Positions 8,937-19,065 of a stretch of 64,000 bases of DNA are shown here, piece by piece. Position numbers and translations under genes: made by a program. Source of the DNA: Acinetobacter piscicola (GTDB lineage: Bacteria > Pseudomonadota > Gammaproteobacteria > Pseudomonadales > Moraxellaceae); assembly GCF_015218165.1 (NCBI RefSeq), contig NZ_CP048659.1, positions 1,674,001 through 1,738,000 of the forward strand, in the 5' to 3' direction. The first letter of the stretch is position 1, and the number at the start of each line of letters is the position of its first letter. Below the pieces are notes generated by a model. It did not search any database, was not told where the DNA came from, and was given only the letters and a program-made list of their open reading frames with translations.

Positions 8937-9533
8937 ATGCCATTTACCCTTGTAACTGAAGTTTTTTTTGAAGAAGACATTAAAAAAAGTCGTTTTCAAG
9001 CCATTGCTGCCCCTGTTGAAAATGAGCAAGCAGTAAAAGACTTTTTAGAAAAACATTTAGATGGATCGACAACACATCAATGTTGGGCATGGAAAATTGG
9101 ACATCATGTACGATTTAATGATGATGGTGAGCCATCTGGAACAGCAGGTCGCCCGATTTTAGCCACCATTGAAGGTAATGAGCTGACCAATACCATTGTG
9201 CTTGTTAATCGTTGGTATGGTGGCATTAAACTAGGTACGGGCGGTTTGGTGCGTGCATATGGTGGCTGTGCAGGGCAATGTTTAGTTTTGGCAGAAAAGG
9301 TTGAGCTCATTGAAAAAAAAGATGTGCGTTTTCAATGTCTATTTAATGAATGGTCTATTTTTCAATATGAGCTGAATCAACACAATATCGAATTTACTGA
9401 ACAATACCATGCGGAAGGCGTTGAAATAGCAGCGCGTTTGCAACTACATCAAATCACACTTCTGGCTGATAAAATTCAGCATGTCACGCGTGGGCGAGAA
9501 ACTTTAAAAGTCATGGATAGTGAAAATGACTGA
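8937..9533 (+). CDS. yigZ: IMPACT/YigZ family protein
   Basis: A 198-residue UPF0029/IMPACT-family protein. The core motif region includes HHVRFNDDGEPSGTAGRPIL and LVNRWYGGIKLGTGGLVRAYGG, which are diagnostic. A smaller ferredoxin-like C-terminal domain follows. The family is linked to translation or ribosome interaction, but its exact bacterial role is not settled. The next gene overlaps its end by 8 bp, so the two are likely cotranscribed. Confidence 0.93.
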   Translation: MPFTLVTEVFFEEDIKKSRFQAIAAPVENEQAVKDFLEKHLDGSTTHQCWAWKIGHHVRFNDDGEPSGTAGRPILATIEGNELTNTIVLVNRWYGGIKLGTGGLVRAYGGCAGQCLVLAEKVELIEKKDVRFQCLFNEWSIFQYELNQHNIEFTEQYHAEGVEIAARLQLHQITLLADKIQHVTRGRETLKVMDSEND

Positions 9534-10140
9534 AGAACGTTTATTAAAATATCGAGAACAACATAAGCATCGTTTGAACTATATGCCTTGGTTGTATTAT
9601 TCCCTTAAGCCTAAAAATTGTGTGTGGGCAGAACAGTGGCAACAAGACTATCAGCAATATTTAATGGACATGGAAACCATTGAAATTGGTAAAAATTGTT
9701 TTATTTCACCCTTGGCACATATTTTTGCTGAACCGGGGCGGAATATAAAAATTGGCGATAATACTTTTATTGCAGCAGATTGTACTTTGCATGGTCCACT
9801 AGACATTGGTAATGAAGTTGCGATTAATCATCATTGTATTTTAGATGGTGGACGTGTCGGGATCAAACTACATGATCAAGTACGGATCGCAGCATATTGT
9901 CATTTATATGCTTTTGATCATGGGATGGATTTAAATAGTCCTATTTATCAACAGGCTGTCACCTCAAAAGGGATTGAAATTGGCAAGGATGTTTGGCTAG
10001 GTGCGCATGTTGGCATCAAAGATGGCATTTCGATTGGTGATCATGCTGTCGTGGGAATGAACAGCATGGTGACTAAGAATATTGCAGAAAGAGAAATTGT
10101 GGTGGGTAACCCTGCACGTTTTATCCGATATCGTGATTAG
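9526..10140 (+). CDS. Hexapeptide-repeat acyltransferase (left-handed beta-helix)
   Basis: A 204-residue protein with a helical N-terminus (about 55 residues) then a left-handed beta-helix of I-G-x-x-x repeats (IEIGKNCFI, IKIGDNTFI, LDIGNEVAI, IEIGKDVWL, ISIGDHAVV) and the typical end VGNPARFIRYRD. The HGMD...W pattern resembles maltose/galactoside O-acetyltransferases and LbH acyltransferases. Substrate unknown. Start chosen at ATG 9526 inside the end of yigZ (GGA 8 nt upstream), rather than the GTG 6 nt earlier. Confidence 0.82.
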   Translation: MTEERLLKYREQHKHRLNYMPWLYYSLKPKNCVWAEQWQQDYQQYLMDMETIEIGKNCFISPLAHIFAEPGRNIKIGDNTFIAADCTLHGPLDIGNEVAINHHCILDGGRVGIKLHDQVRIAAYCHLYAFDHGMDLNSPIYQQAVTSKGIEIGKDVWLGAHVGIKDGISIGDHAVVGMNSMVTKNIAEREIVVGNPARFIRYRD

Positions 10141-10272
10141 GTGAACATTCTGTAAAAATTCCTGCTGTTTTGATGAAATTAATTACATGATCATGCCCAA
10201 AGCATAAAAAAGTTATGTTACTTTTATAGATAAGAAAGAGACCTAGGGCTGTCATGCCAAAGAGAGGCGACT

Positions 10273-11115
10273 ATGAAACGTGTGATTGCATGTATTGATT
10301 CTTCACCATGTATTAATGCATTGGCAGAGGCTGCGGCATGGATTGCCCAAAAAACTCAACGAGAGTTGGTGCTTTTGCAAGTGCTTGATTATTATCCTGC
10401 GAGCTATCACTTGGGTGAAATTAGTGGTGTGATTGGTTTTGAAAGTAATGCGATGTTACTGAAGGAACTTGCTGAATTAGAACAAAAACAAAGTGAATTG
10501 GCGCTTGATTATAGTAATAATCTCTTAACGCATATTTCTGAAACGATTCAACAGCAGTATGGTATTACACCGACAAAAATCCAAGAAAAAGGTGATTTTC
10601 TTGAACAGAGTTTCGGGGTTTTACGTTCAGATGATTTTGTCGTCATTGGTCGCGTAGGTGAGCGTTCTGCAGAAAAACATAAAGCCATTGGAGGGAATGT
10701 TGAAAACTTTATTCGTGGTGCAAAGTGTACTGTTTTAACGGTAGGTGAAACCTTTAAAGCGCCAACACGCTTTATTTTTGCTTATGAATATTCTGAAACC
10801 TGTCAGAAAATGTTAGAACGTGTTGAACAAAGTGATTTACTGCGGCAACTACAATGTCATTTACTCTATGTGGGCGATCATCCTGAAATTTTAAATGAAC
10901 CTGCAAATCGTTTAAAAGAAGCAGGTCTGGATGTGGTGATCGAGTATCGTTATGGTGATGTGGCGGAAAATATCTTAGATTATCAAAACCAACATCAGAT
11001 CCAATTGATTGTATTAGGCGCATTTAGCCACAGTAAAATCCATCAATTCTTCTTAGGAAGTGTGACAACCACAATTTTTCGTAATGCCAATGTTCCGCTT
11101 TTGGTGGTGAAGTAA
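10273..11115 (+). CDS. Universal stress protein, tandem UspA domains
   Basis: A 280-residue protein made of two UspA domains (about 1-155 and 165-280). The second domain ends with the ATP-binding loop pattern VLGAFSHSKIHQFFLGSVTTTIFRNANVPLLVV, the classic G-x2-G-x9-G-(S/T) region in slightly altered form. The first domain starts with the typical VIACIDSS. It resembles UspE-like stress proteins. Monocistronic. Confidence 0.88.
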   Translation: MKRVIACIDSSPCINALAEAAAWIAQKTQRELVLLQVLDYYPASYHLGEISGVIGFESNAMLLKELAELEQKQSELALDYSNNLLTHISETIQQQYGITPTKIQEKGDFLEQSFGVLRSDDFVVIGRVGERSAEKHKAIGGNVENFIRGAKCTVLTVGETFKAPTRFIFAYEYSETCQKMLERVEQSDLLRQLQCHLLYVGDHPEILNEPANRLKEAGLDVVIEYRYGDVAENILDYQNQHQIQLIVLGAFSHSKIHQFFLGSVTTTIFRNANVPLLVVK

Positions 11116-11312
11116 ATCATGATTAGCTTAGACTTAAAAGATGGCATAATTTCGATGCAGCATGACATTCTTTATCTGACAAGATAACAATGAAGATTAA
11201 AATGCTTGCTTTTTTAATGGAACTTAAAAATATTTTAGGTTTAGGTTGAATCGAATAAAAATTAAACTTTTTTAAAAAGTTATTATTTTTTAAATATTTA
11301 TATTCTTATAGG

Positions 11313-11355
11313 TGAGTTATCCACAAGTCTATGAACAACTTTAGTGGATAACTCA
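11313..11355. repeat. Inverted pair of DnaA-box-like sequences
   Basis: Perfect 12-bp inverted arms, TGAGTTATCCAC (11313-11324) and GTGGATAACTCA (11344-11355), separated by 19 bases. The left arm plus one base contains TTATCCACA, an exact match to the consensus DnaA box. The right arm gives TTATCCACT on the minus strand, one mismatch. Seen directly. Binding by DnaA is an inference. Confidence 0.6.
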
Positions 11356-11380
11356 TTTTAAATTAGATGCAAAATTTCAG

Positions 11381-11420
11381 TTTTGATCATCCTCTTGTAG
11401 AGATGATGTCATGATCAAAA
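11381..11420 (-). terminator. Probable terminator of the O-methyltransferase gene
   Basis: Arms TTTTGATCAT and ATGATCAAAA (10 bp, perfect), with a further imperfect inner stem (CATCCTCT / AGAGATGATG). It has no long T run apart from the arm ends, so the role is likely but not certain. Confidence 0.5.
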
Positions 11421-11447
11421 TGACCTATTTATTAAGATAAAAAACGA

Positions 11448-12113
11448 TTACTTTACGATGGCGATTGCAAAACCATCATGTCCTTTGCTTCCTACTGTTT
11501 GTAGCGCAGTACAAGATAAAATTTTAGGGTGATTTTGCATGGCACGATACATTTCACGGATGCCTTCAATACTTGGTTTAATATTCTCAGGATCTAATAT
11601 ATCACCTGCACGAATTACATTATCTAATACAATAATCGTACCTGAGTGGGACAGATTTAAGCTGAGTTCTAAATATTCAGGATAACTTTGTTTGTCAGCA
11701 TCGACAAAAATAAAGTCGAACGCTTCGGTATTTGCAGGCAAGGCTTTTAAAATATCAGCGGCACGTCCTACTTTAAGATCAATTGTTTGTGGCAATTTGG
11801 CATTGTCGATATTTTCTTGTGCTAAAGCAGCGTGCGTATCTCGACCTTCAATTGTTAAAATATAGCCATCTTCAGGGAGTGCACGTGCTAACCACATGGT
11901 GCTATATGCCGCAAAAGTTCCTAATTCTAAAACACGTTTACATTTGTTCATCTGAATCAACATTTGTAATAGCATGCCTTGATTTGGCGCAACGGCTAAA
12001 TGATCGGGAAAGCCACGCTCATCGGTATGTTTTAAAGTTTGAGTGAGAATAGGATCTTCTGGAATTAAATGTGATTCGATATAAGTATCGATGTCTGACC
12101 ACATTTGTTGCAT
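11448..12113 (-). CDS. SAM-dependent O-methyltransferase (family 3, CCoAOMT-like)
   Basis: A 221-residue class I methyltransferase. The SAM loop is VLELGTFAAYSTMWLARALP (near residues 60-80), followed by the acidic ribose-binding ITIEGRD-like segment (LTIEGRD). The metal-site motifs are FVDADK and IIVLDNV. This is the pattern of the cation-dependent catechol/caffeoyl-CoA O-methyltransferase family. The substrate is unknown. A role in methylating catechol-like compounds is possible given the phenol genes 21 kb away, but there is no direct link. Confidence 0.88.
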   Translation of the reverse strand: MQQMWSDIDTYIESHLIPEDPILTQTLKHTDERGFPDHLAVAPNQGMLLQMLIQMNKCKRVLELGTFAAYSTMWLARALPEDGYILTIEGRDTHAALAQENIDNAKLPQTIDLKVGRAADILKALPANTEAFDFIFVDADKQSYPEYLELSLNLSHSGTIIVLDNVIRAGDILDPENIKPSIEGIREMYRAMQNHPKILSCTALQTVGSKGHDGFAIAIVK

Positions 12114-12234
12114 ATTGTTTCACCTGAATAAGATTGGCAAGTTTGAATGAGCTGCATTTTAAACTTTTGAGCGTAGAGTGCAATTCTCGTTGACCTTTTT
12201 TGTTCTAGATTTTGATTTTAGTTGAGGCAGACAT

Positions 12235-12258
12235 AAAAAAGAGGCCTGTTGACCTCTT
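12235..12258 (-). terminator. Terminator of the M15 peptidase gene
   Basis: Minus-strand stem AAGAGG / CCTCTT followed by six T. Confidence 0.6.
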
Positions 12259-12274
12259 CATGATGTTTTTAAAT

Positions 12275-12997
12275 CTAGAAATTACACATTGAACTGTTAC
12301 GACTGTGGTCTGGTCCCCAAGTACGATAACCTTGAGTATCGATATGGATTTGACCTGATGCGTATAAGCCTAAGCCCATATTAAAATTTTGACCATACTG
12401 CGACCAAAATTGGCAGAGTTTAAATTTGGTATTTTCAATATAGGCATAATCTTGTGCTTGTGGGTAAGCAGGACCGACACGAAAATCAATGGCAGAGTTA
12501 AATAAATGACGAGAAGACCCAGCCCCACCTGCACATTGGTTTAGCGGTAAATCACGATAAACTGATGTTACCTCAAAGTCAGTTAAGATTTTTGAGGCAA
12601 CTAAATACTTAAATACACGTAGTGTTGGAATTTGGTTTGCCCAGACTTCACGACTTGGAATCATATATTCGGAACGACCACATTTTTGCCAATCTCGTGC
12701 AGTTTTAAATAACTCAAAACTAGGAATGATATTACCGACATTATTTTGTTCTAAATAACGTTCATATTCGCGTGCACGAGCTTGGTTATCACCTTGCATG
12801 AGCCAATAGCGATAAGAAGCAGGCATGACCTTTTGAGCAGCAGTATGTTGAATTTCCACTTTTTCTTGTGGAATATAAATACGTTGACCCTGTGTAGGGG
12901 TTCCGATGGTCTGACCTTTTTGAGGGGTGGATGTACATCCGATCATCATCATTGGAACTATGCTGATGGCTAAGAAGCCCTTCAAAATATCTTTCAT
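12275..12997 (-). CDS. M15-family peptidase, putative lipoprotein
   Basis: A D-Ala-D-Ala carboxypeptidase-like zinc peptidase fold (M15) acting on peptidoglycan or peptides in the periplasm. Residues 1-21 from the chosen start (MKDILKG) form a lipoprotein signal with lipobox MIGC (Cys21). The zinc motif region is SSRHLFNSAIDFRVG (His and Asp), and the second part is GQIHIDTQGYRTWG (His). About 240 aa. The frame continues nine codons upstream to 13024, where an AGG touches the ATG, so the start is uncertain. Cleavage specificity is unknown. Confidence 0.8.
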   Translation of the reverse strand: MKDILKGFLAISIVPMMMIGCTSTPQKGQTIGTPTQGQRIYIPQEKVEIQHTAAQKVMPASYRYWLMQGDNQARAREYERYLEQNNVGNIIPSFELFKTARDWQKCGRSEYMIPSREVWANQIPTLRVFKYLVASKILTDFEVTSVYRDLPLNQCAGGAGSSRHLFNSAIDFRVGPAYPQAQDYAYIENTKFKLCQFWSQYGQNFNMGLGLYASGQIHIDTQGYRTWGPDHSRNSSMCNF

Positions 12998-13097
12998 TCT
13001 ATATGTGTACTTGTAAATTAACATCCTATTTTATTCTAATTTTTAGGAGAGAATCTGTATAAATTGCAAACAAATGTATGTTTTAAGTTGAGCGTAT

Positions 13098-13126
13098 AAA
13101 AAAAGACCAGCTAAGCTGATCTTTTT
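13098..13126 (-). terminator. Terminator of fdxA
   Basis: Hairpin GATCAGC / GCTGGTC (one G-T pair) flanked by A and T runs on both sides. Confidence 0.7.
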
Positions 13127-13131
13127 ATGCA

Positions 13132-13455
13132 TTATTTTTCTAAATATTGCAGTTTGTCTGGTTTACCGTTCCAGTCTTCACGGTCTTCAGGCTGATCACC
13201 AATTTGTGTGATGTTCGGCCATTTTTGTGAGAGGTCTGCATTGAGTTCAATAAACACTTCTTGACCTTCTGGTAATTCATCTTCCGAGAAGATTGCATTT
13301 GCAGGGCATTCTGGTTCACATAATGCACAGTCAATACATTCATCGGGGTTAATCACGAGGAAGTTTGGACCTTCATAGAAGCAGTCTACAGGGCATACTT
13401 CTACGCAGTCTTGATATTTACACTTAATACAATTTTCAGTGACAACAAAGGTCAT
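13132..13455 (-). CDS. fdxA: Ferredoxin, 7Fe-8S type
   Basis: A 107-residue soluble electron carrier. The N-terminal half has [17 protein letters not shown], giving one [3Fe-4S] cluster, and [17 protein letters not shown] gives one [4Fe-4S] cluster. The C-terminal tail ([21 protein letters not shown]) is typical of the Azotobacter FdI/Pseudomonas FdxA type. The length matches. Monocistronic, with its own terminator. Confidence 0.96.
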   Translation of the reverse strand: MTFVVTENCIKCKYQDCVEVCPVDCFYEGPNFLVINPDECIDCALCEPECPANAIFSEDELPEGQEVFIELNADLSQKWPNITQIGDQPEDREDWNGKPDKLQYLEK

Positions 13456-13861
13456 GGCGTCAGCTACCTAAAAATATGGTTCTAATTAATAATGGTGTAT
13501 TTTAGGCAAAAAAGCGGGTAAGTAACAATTGCTTTTATTGATATTTGTTATATAAATGGCTGCTGAATTTACTATTAAACCAATAAGCTGTATTTTTTTT
13601 AACCGAAAACATGAAGTTTGCACCTAAAATGATTTGAATAGCAATTATTCAGAATAGTTTAGCTGAATTTGTTGGAAGTGAGTGAGAAGCTTTATGTCCC
13701 CATATATTGTTGTAACAAAAGTGGATTAGGGTAAATTGAGCGATCAGTTTTAAAAATAAAAAATTAAAGTATGAATGTGATCACATTTTTTTAGGCTTGG
13801 ATATCGTATATATTCAGATTTTGATTAAGTATAAATAAATCCCAAAAGGTATATTGTTAAA
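13456..13861. other. Intergenic gap, divergent promoters expected
   Basis: About 400 AT-rich bases between divergent fdxA and a secreted-protein gene. Apart from the palindrome at 13774-13787 I saw no gene or strong structure. Confidence 0.5.
13774..13787. promoter_or_regulatory. Perfect 14-bp palindrome, possible operator
   Basis: AATGTGATCACATT, 75 bp before the start of the secreted-protein gene at 13862. The half-site TGTGA resembles a CRP/Vfr half-site, but the six-base spacer of a real CRP site is missing. The regulator is unknown. Confidence 0.35.
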
Positions 13862-14419
13862 ATGAAAAAATATATTTTTATCCTTACATTGTTAAGTTTT
13901 TGCCAAACGCATGCTGAGGCGCTTGAACTTACTCAGCAAATGATAACTGATAGCTTTACATGTGTAGCAAATGAAAAAGATAGTGCAAATGTTTTAAACT
14001 CTTTAAATCAGCATAGACAAGAAATGACGGATCGTGAAGTAAAAAAACTCGATTTCCCTGAAAAATATGCAGTGCTGAGGCAGCCTATTCAGATTTTAGG
14101 CATTAAAACTCAATATTATTCAGTGAATAAGGTCGAGATAGATAAAAATAATAAATTTATGACGTTTAGTTTATATATTCCAAATCAAAATTCTCTTCAG
14201 TTGATTGAAACATTAGCAAAAAAATACAAAGCAGTGCCAGATCAAGAATCTCATCAAATGTTTAAAGAACAAGGCTTAAATATTCGTATGTATCATTTAA
14301 ATGAAACACAAACAGGAAAATACAAACGCCAACTTACAATGAATAATGCATGGTTGCCAGATGAGCAGCATAATCCTTGGCCATTTGTTGAAATCTCATG
14401 TGCTTATATCCCTAAATAA
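13862..14419 (+). CDS. Secreted protein of unknown function
   Basis: A 185-residue protein with a clear signal peptide (MKKYIFILTLLSFCQTHAEA). The mature part has two Cys (one early at FTCVAN, one near the end at ISCAYIP) that could form a disulfide. It is mixed alpha/beta, and I do not recognise its family. It stands alone after a long gap holding a palindrome. A periplasmic location is likely. Confidence 0.72.
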   Translation: MKKYIFILTLLSFCQTHAEALELTQQMITDSFTCVANEKDSANVLNSLNQHRQEMTDREVKKLDFPEKYAVLRQPIQILGIKTQYYSVNKVEIDKNNKFMTFSLYIPNQNSLQLIETLAKKYKAVPDQESHQMFKEQGLNIRMYHLNETQTGKYKRQLTMNNAWLPDEQHNPWPFVEISCAYIPK

Positions 14420-14704
14420 TAAAATAACCATAAAACCTTTTGAATGTGAATATTTGAAATTTTATTGATTATTCAAACATTTAAATTTAAAAAATATGAA
14501 CTCAAAAGGTTAGTTTTTATTTAAAAATCATCAATCATTATCTTGATTAAAAATACAACAATGTTAAATTCTAGTGAGAAGCTTAGAAAAGTTTTCTTTT
14601 TGTTCAAAAAAATGACATGAGTTAATTCATATTTTCAATTAGTTAAAAGTATAAGTTTTTGTAATCAGCCATATTAAAATTTAAAACTGCAAAGGATTTG
14701 CAAC

Positions 14705-16288
14705 ATGATTCAAAATGACATTCAACGCGCCCGCCGTATGCATATTGCGGATATCCCAAGACGTAGTGCACAACGTTTTGGCGATAAAATAGCCCTTGTT
14801 GATCAAACGCAACAGATAAGCTTTAAAGAGTTTCATCAGCGTGTAGAGCAGATAGCGATGCATTTGCATCAGCAAGGTTTAAGCAAAGGCGATAAGCTCA
14901 TGATTCTCTCGCATAATTGTTGGCAATTTCCAGCACTTTTATATGCGACAGCGCAACTTGGTGTAATCAGTGTTCCAATTAATTTTATGCTAAATGCCTT
15001 AGAAGTGAATTATTTATTGCAGCATTCACAACCTAAAATGGTGGTGGTCGAAGATGATTTATGTGCGGTGATGGAACAAGCTTTGCTTAACATTAATTTT
15101 AACTTACCGCAGCAAGTCGTGCTTGATCTCAATCAAGTAAAAGTTGCAGCACAATGGCAAAATTTCCATACATTGTTAAAGCCTACAGCGATTGTATTGC
15201 CTGAGGTGGAACTGCATGCCCATGAGCCGATCCGTATGATGTATACCAGTGGCACTGAATCTTTGCCAAAAGGAGTGTTGTTAAATAGTGAAGCGCTCTT
15301 GGCACAATATACCAGTTGTATGGTGGAAGGGCAGATGAGTTCGAATGATCGTGAAATTCATGCTTTTCCAATGTATCACTGTGCACAATTGGATGCTTTT
15401 TTTAATGTTGATTTAATTTTAGGGGCAACGAGTTATATTTTTCGACGTTTTGAGCCAGATGCGGTATTAGAAACCATCGCCAAAGAGAAAATTAGCAAAT
15501 TATTTTGCCCGCCCACAGCTTGGATTGCCTTACTCAACTCTAAAAAATTTAATCCAAAAGAATTAGGTTCATTAAGTAAAGCGTATTATGGAGCATCGGC
15601 TATGCCTAAAGCGGTGATTGAAGAATTACTGCAAAAATTACCCCATATTCGCTTTTGGCAATTTTATGGGCAAACCGAAATGGCACCTGTAGCAACCGTT
15701 TTACACCCTGAAGATCATGTTGAATATGCAAACTCAGTGGGCAAACCTGCATTTAATGTAGAAACGCAAATTATGGCTGAAGATGGTAAAATTTTGCCGC
15801 AAGGCGAAGTTGGGGAAATTGTGCATCGCAGTGTGCATTTAACGCAAGGCTATGATCAAAATGATGAAAAGAATGCTGAAAGTTTTCAGCATGGTTGGTT
15901 CCATAGTGGCGATCTGGGTTATTTGAATGAACACGGTTATCTTTTTGTGGTAGACCGTATTAAAGATATGGTCAAATCAGGCGGTGAAAATGTTTCGACA
16001 CGTGAGGTGGAAGAAATTATTTACCGTATGGCTGCTGTGAAAGAAGTTGCTGTATTTGGCACGCCACATCCGCGTTGGATTGAAGCTGTTACGGCGGTTG
16101 TCATTTTACATCCTGATCAACATTTGGATGAGAAAATGATTATGGAATTTTGTTCACAGCATTTATCTGCATATAAAATGCCAAAAGTAGTGCATTTTGC
16201 GGAAGCTTTACCAAAAAATGCCAGTGGTAAGATTTTAAAACGAGTATTAAAACAGCAGTATCAGCAAAGTGAAGTGAATGTGAGTTAA
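14705..16288 (+). CDS. AMP-dependent acyl-CoA synthetase/ligase
   Basis: A 527-residue member of the ANL superfamily, activating a carboxylic acid to its CoA thioester through an acyl-AMP. Motifs: P-loop MYTSGTESLPKG (near residue 177), A5 region FYGQTEMAP, A7 HSGDLGYLNEHGYLFVVDRIKD, and the catalytic lysine region ASGKILKRVLK at the C-terminus. It resembles medium/long-chain fatty-acid or crotonobetaine-type ligases. Substrate not determinable. RBS AAGGA is at the right distance before ATG 14705. Monocistronic, with a terminator. Confidence 0.88.
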   Translation: MIQNDIQRARRMHIADIPRRSAQRFGDKIALVDQTQQISFKEFHQRVEQIAMHLHQQGLSKGDKLMILSHNCWQFPALLYATAQLGVISVPINFMLNALEVNYLLQHSQPKMVVVEDDLCAVMEQALLNINFNLPQQVVLDLNQVKVAAQWQNFHTLLKPTAIVLPEVELHAHEPIRMMYTSGTESLPKGVLLNSEALLAQYTSCMVEGQMSSNDREIHAFPMYHCAQLDAFFNVDLILGATSYIFRRFEPDAVLETIAKEKISKLFCPPTAWIALLNSKKFNPKELGSLSKAYYGASAMPKAVIEELLQKLPHIRFWQFYGQTEMAPVATVLHPEDHVEYANSVGKPAFNVETQIMAEDGKILPQGEVGEIVHRSVHLTQGYDQNDEKNAESFQHGWFHSGDLGYLNEHGYLFVVDRIKDMVKSGGENVSTREVEEIIYRMAAVKEVAVFGTPHPRWIEAVTAVVILHPDQHLDEKMIMEFCSQHLSAYKMPKVVHFAEALPKNASGKILKRVLKQQYQQSEVNVS

Positions 16289-16297
16289 ATGTGACAT

Positions 16298-16330
16298 AAC
16301 AGACCTATGAGGAATAGGTCTGTTAGTTTA
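16298..16330. terminator. Bidirectional terminator between the acyl-CoA ligase and mutS
   Basis: Stem AACAGACCTA / TAGGTCTGTT with a 7-nt loop, between convergent genes. Confidence 0.7.
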
Positions 16331-16339
16331 GATGTAAAT

Positions 16340-18979
16340 CTAGTCTTTTTTTAATAAATCTTTGAGGTGATATAACTGTGCCAATGCTTCACGTGGGGTC
16401 AAATTATCCACATCTAATACTGACAGTGCATCTAATGCAGGTGAAGATTTTTCAATTTCTACCACAGTTTCAATCACTTCAGGTGTGTTATCCATTTCAG
16501 TAAATAAATCATTTTGCACCGTATGATTAATCTGTTGCTGCTGTTGTTTTTCCAAAATTTTTAAGCGTTTTTGTGCTTCTTTAATCACGCTTTCTGGAAT
16601 ACCAGCCAGTTTGGCAACTTGTAAACCATGACTTTGACTCGCAGGGCCTTTTTGTACTTTGTGTAATAAAATCAAATTACCATTGAGTTCTTTGGCAGTG
16701 ACATGATAATTGTCAATCGCATTTTCTTTGGCAAGTTCTGTCAGCTCAAAATAATGCGTAGCAAATAAGCACAAACATTTGATGCGTTTGGTCAAATCAA
16801 GTACACATGCCCAAGCCAAAGATAAACCATCGTAAGTACTCGTACCACGACCCACTTCATCCATAAGTACTAAAGATTGATTGGTGGCGTGATGCAAAAT
16901 TTGGGATGTCTCGGTCATTTCTACCATAAAGGTTGATTTACCTGTCGATAAATCATCGGCAGAGCCAATACGGGTAAAAATACGATCAATCGGTCCAAGC
17001 TGTGCAGATTTTGCAGGAACAAAGCTACCACAATAAGCAAGCAAACTGATTAAAGCTGTTTGACGCATAAAGGTAGATTTACCACCCATGTTAGGACCTG
17101 TGATAATGGCCATGCGATGATTAAAATCAAGCATCGTATCGTTCGGCGTAAATGGGGTTTTACTTAAAGATTCCACCACCGGATGACGTCCTGCAATGAT
17201 ATTGACACCGACCTCAGGTAAGTATTCAGGGCGATTCCAATTGTTTAAACGTGCTTGATGGGCAAAATTGGTTAATAAATCAATCTGTGCAATCGCACTA
17301 CTCATCATTTGTAAATTGCCAATATCTGCACGTAATTCTTCTAAGAGCATCTCAAACAGCATTTTTTCACGGGCTAGGGCACGAGACTCACTTGATAAGA
17401 CTTTGTCTTCAAAAGATTTGAGTTCAGGTGTGATATAACGCTCTGCATTTTTTAAGGTTTGACGGCGAATATAATGTTCAGGCGCTTGATCTGCTTGGGC
17501 ACGAGTGAGTTCTATGTAATAACCACTGACACGGTTATAGCCAATTTTTAAGGTATGAATACCTGTATTTTCACGTTCTTGAGCTTCTAAATCGATGAGA
17601 AATTGACCTGCATGATCTCGAATTTTACGCAGTTCATCGAGTTCGCTGTCAAAACCTTCGGCAATGACATTCCCATCACGTAATAAAACAGGTGGATTTT
17701 CCACAATGGCAGACATCAAGCGAGCATGTAAGCCATTAAAATCGCCGAGTTCTTGATTCAGTTCGCTCAGTAAAACACTGGTATTTTGTTGTGTTAAAAT
17801 GGGTTGTAATGCATGTCTGAGCAATGGAATTTGCGCACATGCCTGACGTAGTTGCACCAAATCACGCGGGCGAGCGCTGCCCAAGGCAACACGGCTAAGT
17901 ACACGTTCAATATCACTAATGTCTTTTAATACCAAACGGATCGGAGACTCATGATACCCTTTGAGCAAAATTTCAATCGCATCCAAACGTGCATCTAAAA
18001 TTGCGCTATCACGCAGCGGTTGCATGAGCGTACGGCTGAGTAAACGTCCCCCCATTGCCGTTTCAGTGTCATTGATCAGTGAAAATAGCGATGTGCCATG
18101 TTCAAATAGGGGTTCAATAATTTCTAAATTACGTCGTGTTACAGGGTCAAGTGCAATAAAATCACTACTTTGCTCAAGTTTGATTGAACGAATATGGGGT
18201 AAAGCTGTTTTTTGGGTTTCTTTTGCATAGTGAATAAGTGATGCCGCTGCTGCTTTGGCTAAAGGTAAATGATCAATCCCAAAGCCCGATAAGGTCGAAA
18301 CAGCAAATTGGTCACATAACGTTTTTTGTGCATTATTAAGATTAAAATCGACATTTGGACGTTTGGTGATTGGACAATCAATCTGTTTTTTGATTGACTC
18401 GATAATATGCGTGTCGACCAAGTCTTCATCAATTAAAATTTCACTTGGCATTAAACGTGCTAATTCTAAAGGTAAATTTTCAGGTTTATATTCTTGTTGT
18501 TGCACCTTAAAAATACCTGCACTCAAATCTAAGAGTGCAATCCCCATTTGGTTATGTTGAATACATAGTGCCAATAGATTTGAACTTTGGTGTGCGGTGA
18601 GTAATGCATCATCCGTGAGTGTACCTGGCGTGATAATGCGCACGACAGCACGTTCTACAGGGCCTTTTCCTGTCACTTCACCTACTTGTTCACAGATCAC
18701 CACCGTTTCGCCTTTTTTGACTAAACGTGCGAGATAGCCTTCGGCAGCATGGTAGGGTACACCTGCCATTGGAATGGGCTCACCGTTGGCTTTACCACGA
18801 TGAGTCAATGTGATGCCAAGAAGTTTAGTGGCTTTTTTTGCATCTTCAAAAAATAGTTCGTAGAAATCTCCCATTCGATAGAACATCAGTGAATGAGGAT
18901 GTTGTCTTTTAACGGTGAGATATTGCTGCATCATCGGGGTGAAGCTAGAGAGGTCAGCCGTTAGTTCTACGCTATTCAT
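16340..18979 (-). CDS. mutS: DNA mismatch repair protein MutS
   Basis: The mismatch-recognition ATPase. The mismatch-binding F-x-E is in [19 protein letters not shown] (residues about 28-46). The ATPase has Walker [14 protein letters not shown], Walker [18 protein letters not shown] and the helix-turn-helix/dimer end. I set the start at ATG 18979 ([10 protein letters not shown], 879 aa). The frame runs 16 codons further upstream, but that segment is not typical of MutS. The long C-terminal tail with Q-rich KQQQQQIN is usual. Confidence 0.95.
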   Translation of the reverse strand: MNSVELTADLSSFTPMMQQYLTVKRQHPHSLMFYRMGDFYELFFEDAKKATKLLGITLTHRGKANGEPIPMAGVPYHAAEGYLARLVKKGETVVICEQVGEVTGKGPVERAVVRIITPGTLTDDALLTAHQSSNLLALCIQHNQMGIALLDLSAGIFKVQQQEYKPENLPLELARLMPSEILIDEDLVDTHIIESIKKQIDCPITKRPNVDFNLNNAQKTLCDQFAVSTLSGFGIDHLPLAKAAAASLIHYAKETQKTALPHIRSIKLEQSSDFIALDPVTRRNLEIIEPLFEHGTSLFSLINDTETAMGGRLLSRTLMQPLRDSAILDARLDAIEILLKGYHESPIRLVLKDISDIERVLSRVALGSARPRDLVQLRQACAQIPLLRHALQPILTQQNTSVLLSELNQELGDFNGLHARLMSAIVENPPVLLRDGNVIAEGFDSELDELRKIRDHAGQFLIDLEAQERENTGIHTLKIGYNRVSGYYIELTRAQADQAPEHYIRRQTLKNAERYITPELKSFEDKVLSSESRALAREKMLFEMLLEELRADIGNLQMMSSAIAQIDLLTNFAHQARLNNWNRPEYLPEVGVNIIAGRHPVVESLSKTPFTPNDTMLDFNHRMAIITGPNMGGKSTFMRQTALISLLAYCGSFVPAKSAQLGPIDRIFTRIGSADDLSTGKSTFMVEMTETSQILHHATNQSLVLMDEVGRGTSTYDGLSLAWACVLDLTKRIKCLCLFATHYFELTELAKENAIDNYHVTAKELNGNLILLHKVQKGPASQSHGLQVAKLAGIPESVIKEAQKRLKILEKQQQQQINHTVQNDLFTEMDNTPEVIETVVEIEKSSPALDALSVLDVDNLTPREALAQLYHLKDLLKKD

Positions 18980-19065
18980 GTTTATTAAAAACCTTAAATT
19001 TGAATAATAAATATGCTTAATATGCAAGTGTGGCTGTTAAACCATTTCAAACATCATATGTTAAT

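Larger units (their letters stand above)
11116..11447. other. Intergenic gap with two long dyads
   Basis: About 330 bases between convergent genes. It holds a small TTATCT-N4-AGATAA dyad near 11172, the DnaA-box dyad at 11313-11355 and a terminator-like hairpin at 11381-11420, each described separately where listed. No gene was found. Confidence 0.6.

Noticed and set aside
13774..13787. CRP site at the palindrome before the secreted-protein gene
   Set aside because: The half-sites TGTGA/TCACA are directly adjacent and lack the six-base spacer a CRP site needs.
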